Source: Sacculina carcini (Eukaryota > Arthropoda > Thecostraca > Sacculinidae). Taken from it: a stretch of DNA of 64,000 nucleotides. A model generated the notes under the pieces. The model did no database searches and was not told the DNA's origin. It saw only the letters and a program-made list of their open reading frames with translations. The DNA is taken from positions 4,810,052 to 4,874,051 of the forward strand of contig OU696590.1 in the NCBI GenBank assembly GCA_916048095.2, given 5' to 3'. The position numbers were made by a program, and so were the translations under genes. Shown here piece by piece: positions 59,500 to 64,000 of this stretch. Within the stretch, counting starts at the first letter, position 1, and the number at the start of each line of letters is the position of its first letter.

Positions 59500-62400
59500 A
59501 GGGAAGTTCAGTGCACCCGCTGTATACCCATTCACCTGTTGTGCTGGGGCTTTGTGGCGCGCACTCGAACTTGTGTATGCGTCGCCACGGTGCAGTTGTG
59601 CGTGCTGGCGAGCGCGTACGTAAGCCTTATCGACATCCTTCGCCGCAGGGCGCCGACGGGCCTGCGTGTTTGTCCGACTAAAAATTTGGCCCGAGGTGAG
59701 CGAGCGAGAGGGTGGTGTTAGTGGTGTCGTGAGGGGACCAACCACTGGCTGGCCACTACGAAATACTCTTGGAGTCGGTTCCCACAGCTTCTACTGGAAC
59801 TGTTTGTCACGTGTTCGACGCTCGGGGCGCGGTTTCCACATATTCGTGTGTGTGTGTGCTTCGTGTTTGTGTGGTGTTCATTGTAGATTCATGAGTTGTT
59901 GACTGCTCCGTGGTGCGGGAGAGGGAGGCAATCCACAGACTCATCTTCACTTCACCCATTTCAATACAACGCCAACTCTTCCACTGCCTGAACACAAGCG
60001 TGAATTTCGCTAAAACAGTCATTTTCGCTGCTATTTTCTGCGTTTGATCTGGCTACCACTATCTTCAAGTCAGTCTCGGTTGTGTGTCGATCAACTACGT
60101 AATTATCTGGTGCCCTTCACTAGGCCGATGATCAACGAGAATAAGTTAAGTTTGAACGTTTCAGGTGTCATAGAGGGCATCTACACCTGGTGCACTTCCA
60201 TTTTATAATGCTGTCGAATGATACGGCCCAATAATATGGTTGATACTGGTGGAAATCTTCTCACAAATATTTGTCTCTCCTCAGGTCTCAGTAGATTTTT
60301 CGGACCTTTACAATATAAAACAAATTCTCGAGTCTTCAGAAAGCTTACTTGCTCTCGGATCTATGCGCTGACTCACGTACATCTACTTCATGCTGGTTTC
60401 CGACAGTTGGGTCCGATTAGACGTCGGTCAGGGGAAGCTTGGAATATTCAGTGATCTCAGACGCAGTTGTGGTATTGTATCGCATCACTCCTGCGTAAAC
60501 CCCTCTGTCACTCATCCCCCTATTTTTCCTTGCCTCGGGCGATTGTAAATCGGATATCGTCCTATATACCAGCGGAGTCTGCATGTGTCTGAACGTAGAC
60601 AGCATTCCTGAGTAAGATTGCAAGATTATCTGGAATTGTGAACGTTCGGTAGGCTTCTAGTCACGTTGCAGGTTCTTGTCATCAATAATTGGCAGTTATC
60701 TGGGTTTTAACGTCGTTGTTCTGCTATCAGTAGTTTTTTCTTTTCTCAACTATCGTCGGTCAAATATTTAAAATTAAAATGAATATAAATTGTCAAACGC
60801 AGGTACACATTTTGTGCTCTTTTTATCTTGACTCCACATATCTGTGTCCTATTCGTCTCCACCTATAAATTACAGTCACTCATCGAAGACGTGAAGGTTG
60901 GAAACTTTGAAATGAATTTTATATGCTTGGTTTCGTATGTTTTTTACCTTTTGTCTTGTATCTATATAGTATGGAGTCTGTGGTGTTTTTGTGTGTGTGT
61001 TGTATATGAATTTTGTTTTTGTGTGTGCTGAATTATCATAGCGTATTCACGTGCTCCTTTCATTTGCCATATGCACACATAATAACGTGGGGTGTGCCTA
61101 GAGTCGTTCTGCCCGTTGCTTGTGTGTGCATAATGACTCCGTCGAATGTCGGGCGTATTTCCACTCTCAGCCTCTACTCACTTATACACACACATACACC
61201 GCCTTATCCCATCTCTCCTAAACTCTTTCCTCCCACTATGCTGTGCTTGCCAGATAGTGCCATTGGCCATTTGCCTTCTCTATCTTGGTTTTCTCGTGCG
61301 CTCCTCCCTCGTCAAATTTTACACTTCTCTCTCTCTTCCACCGCCGTGCCCCGCCTTGCGTGTCTGCTCGTGTGTGTGTATGTGTGTGTGTGTATCAGCG
61401 ACGAACATCTTTGTGCCATCCAGCCTGTTTCTCAAGGACATCGCTGCCTGCCTATGTGTGTGTGTGTGTTGGCGGGTGTGTATATATCGTGTGTGACGCC
61501 TCTCTATATAGTATGTTGTTTTCTGAGAGGATATCACTCCACTCTATACCTTCCAAATGGGTGAAACAACTTTTCTAATTTTTCACCTCCTAACTTTTTT
61601 CTCTCCAATATTCGTAGGCGTTTGTCACTTTGAATCGGGTGTTGAAGTGTGGTCACGAGTTAATTGTTAACTTCCTATCGTTTCAGATATCACCTGCAAT
61701 ATGTCGAATGTTTCTTCATTGCAGCTTCTTCATCCTTTCTTCCATTCATAAGTCATACTTTCCCGAATGTTGTTCTACTGTGCATTTGCCGCGGCAGTAC
61801 GAAGCCCAGCATTCACCGTGTGTCACTGTGCTACTTCTACTTCATTTTCTGTGCTTAATTCTACTTCATTTTCTCTTTGCATAATTTGCATGACTTGTGG
61901 CATTGTGCAGGCGGAAGTGTGGGAGTTCGATTTGCGCAGGGCACACCCGCACGTGTAGTGCTTGGTCGGCTTCACGAAACCCTGTGTTGCGAGAAGCCCA
62001 CGGCATTGAATCCCGTCACATGGTGTCGCCGGGTTTTGCGCACAAATGCTGCTGGCTGCATTATGCGCTTAGTTATTGTGTGCGTTTGTACCTGCTTGTC
62101 AATACACGCGCAATCATCTACCATACCAACTAGCACGCACTGCTTGTAGGTAGTATTTGTGTGGAAAATCTAAATTGTAAATTTGCCGCGGCAGTACGAA
62201 GCCCAGCATTCATCGTGTGTATGTCTGTGTATTCATGCGTAAAGCGAAATAGACATTCATTTGCATTTGCTTCTTGCTTCCACACCCCGTAATCTGGTAC
62301 CGTCTGACGTCTGCATGCGGCCATACATTTGGGTATGCGCAGACGCACTTGTATGTCTACGCAGTGTACACCTGGTAGTTGGAAGGACCGTGGTCGACAC

Positions 62401-64000
62401 CGGGCCCTCTTCATTCTCAGCTTCTCTGTCTCTTTCCCATGCACTGTCTTTTGTTCTTTTGTTCATTTTCTGGCGTGGCTTTGCTCTTCCTGAATATGCC
62501 TCCCTCCCTCTCCCATTGTCCCATTGTGTTCCTCGCCGTCTGCTCTTCCTTCCTGTCTGCCCCTTTAGTCGGGATAGTTAGTATGTGTGTATGTATGTGT
62601 GTGTGTGTGTGTTAATCAGCTGATTCTATCTCCTGTTCTCTTGTCGTTGGCGAATCTCTTCGACATCCTGCTGCAACTCCAGTTTTTGTTGAAATGTTGT
62701 ATACGGTGTAATGTATTGTACTGATGGACATTGCTAGCTCTGCATGTCATTTCGCGCTGTGCAACCGATCATGTAGATTCGGAGAATGCAGAGTCATATT
62801 GCAGACACCGATGTAGGATAGGAGCGAAGATTTCCCGTTAACTTTACTGCCATTTTCCGGACGCATTGTCATCGTTTTGCATTTTTTTCTCCTTCTCATG
62901 TACGTTTTCCCATATCAAAGCTGCATGCATAATGTACGCTTACAATTTGTCGTTTACGACCCGCTTGATAATTACTGCTGTATACAATCGTTATTGTCGT
63001 TTTGTTCTGTCAAAATGCATGGTAAACGTATTTTGTTAAGCTATTTCACTTGTTTTCATGTCCTATTTTTTATTATCGCTTCAAGTTTATAGACGGACAG
63101 ACCAGGTCAACGTTTTCAGTAGTTTTGAATTGCTCAGCAATGGCGGTGTGATACTAATCTGTGGTAGGTTGGGAGGCGGCATTCGAGTAGCTTCCTTCAC
63201 GACGTTGGGCTTATATTGAAAGTCGGAAAAACGATGTGTCCACATCTCCCCCTCTCTATATCTGTCTCTCTGAGCATGTTTGTGTATTTTCAGCAGCTTG
63301 CTCTACAGGCTTCTATGTATGTTCTCTGTAGAAGTATTTCAAGTATTAGATCTGGTTAGGTGGATATGTAAGATGTGTGGTTCTGCACATATCTTCCGTG
63401 GACGACGTTATAGCCAATCAGGTTAACCACAATGAACATGATGAAATGTACTGGACATCGTCATGTGTCTTTTCTGCCTGCGGCTGCCGGAGTGATATGG
63501 GCCACCTTGCTCGATCGCTTTCGAGATCATCAGATCTTTCGATCACCTGGACATCCAGGTGTTGCTCAGCATCACTGTTGTCCTTGGCTCCTGTATTCTA
63601 CCGACCGCTCACTGTGTGTGGGTTCCTCGTTTCCTTTTCGTCACCACAACTCTCTTTCTATACCGGTCTCTCGCTCTCGCGCTACCTCGCGCGCACGTCA
63701 ATTCATTGAGGTGTGTCGTCATTCAGACTGATACGGCGTATATGCATGCATGTGTGTGTTTGTGCGTGTGTGTGGGACTGGCTTTTGTCGAGGTCAAACT
63801 AGTCCTCTCACTGGGACACTGTCAGTCCAGCTCAGCTGACCAGAAGAATGTCGTTCACTATGCATACTTCCTTATGTACCACTGATTGTATGCATACTTG
63901 CTGCGTAAAGCCACAATTCCTATGTACACAGACACAGTCAAATACACGCATGCACCGACATTGCCGCTGTAGTTTACTCAACGCTTGAATGCATATCCTT
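59500..64000. other. Probable intron or intergenic DNA, nothing recognised
   Basis: A possible exon at 59501-59623 (acceptor TTGGCCGACAG, donor GTAC|GTAAGC) has open frames but no recognisable content. CCGCGGCAGTACGAAGCCCAGCATTCA occurs twice (61788 and 62185), a short dispersed duplicate. TG runs at 62583-62612 and elsewhere. No domain found on either strand. Confidence 0.4.

Noticed and set aside
59501-59623. A fifth exon of the unidentified gene
   Set aside because: Splice-like ends exist, but all three frames give different unsupported peptides and the next acceptor would leave an intron under 50 bp.
63432-63885. Plus-strand open frames up to 108 codons near the right edge
   Set aside because: No recognisable domain and no splice or codon-use support.

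Overview
This window looks like nuclear DNA of an invertebrate animal. The genes are split by GT-AG introns, they encode animal proteins (TBC1D22, FAN1, an SLC6 transporter, a PNRC-type protein), and the space between them is filled with AT-rich DNA, very long (CA/TG)n microsatellites and many transposon remnants. There is no bacterial organisation. The phylum cannot be fixed from the sequence alone.

Layout. 1-10 kb: an antisense LINE fragment, several non-autonomous hAT-like elements, two tRNA-derived SINEs, and the 3' exons of a plus-strand SLC6 neurotransmitter-type transporter (3197-3306, 6946-7113, 7831-7941). 12.2-27.5 kb: a minus-strand TBC1D22 Rab-GAP gene. Seven contiguous phase-matched exons (13334-18009) hold the whole TBC domain, and an N-terminal exon lies 9 kb further upstream at 27323-27474. 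The large intron between them holds a degraded LINE, a piggyBac relic and several hAT elements. The stop codon of this gene is followed after only 23 bases by a 1.07-kb minisatellite of an 8-bp unit. 30.5-32.6 kb: a second copy of the same LINE, with its 3'UTR minisatellite and (TAA)n tail. 33.3-33.7 kb: a small single-pass membrane protein, possibly KCNE-like. 36.7-41.4 kb: a complete minus-strand LTR retrotransposon (4.67 kb) with LTRs that differ at one base. 44.4-47.6 kb: FAN1 on the plus strand in two exons. 50.0-50.4 kb: a PNRC-like protein on the minus strand. 52.0-53.4 kb: an L2/CR1-type LINE remnant. 54-59 kb: huge TG/CA tracts, including a pure 530-bp TG array, and the first exons of an unidentified plus-strand gene. 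59-64 kb: nothing recognised.

The genes are unrelated housekeeping or membrane genes (vesicle traffic, DNA crosslink repair, mRNA decay, solute transport) and do not form a pathway or operon. The strongest unifying signals are two. First, TG/CA microsatellites sit directly at splice sites in several unrelated genes, so they may serve as acceptor tracts. Second, seven different terminal-repeat families with 8-bp target duplications (hAT type) occur in about 18 copies without any recognisable hAT transposase. I did not find a clearly new defence or mobile system. The most unusual single items are the LTR element, whose gag start codon lies inside the LTR with a T TTA AAT slippery site at the gag/pol overlap and no visible primer-binding site, and a FAN1 that has an N-terminal PCNA-binding motif but no visible UBZ zinc finger.
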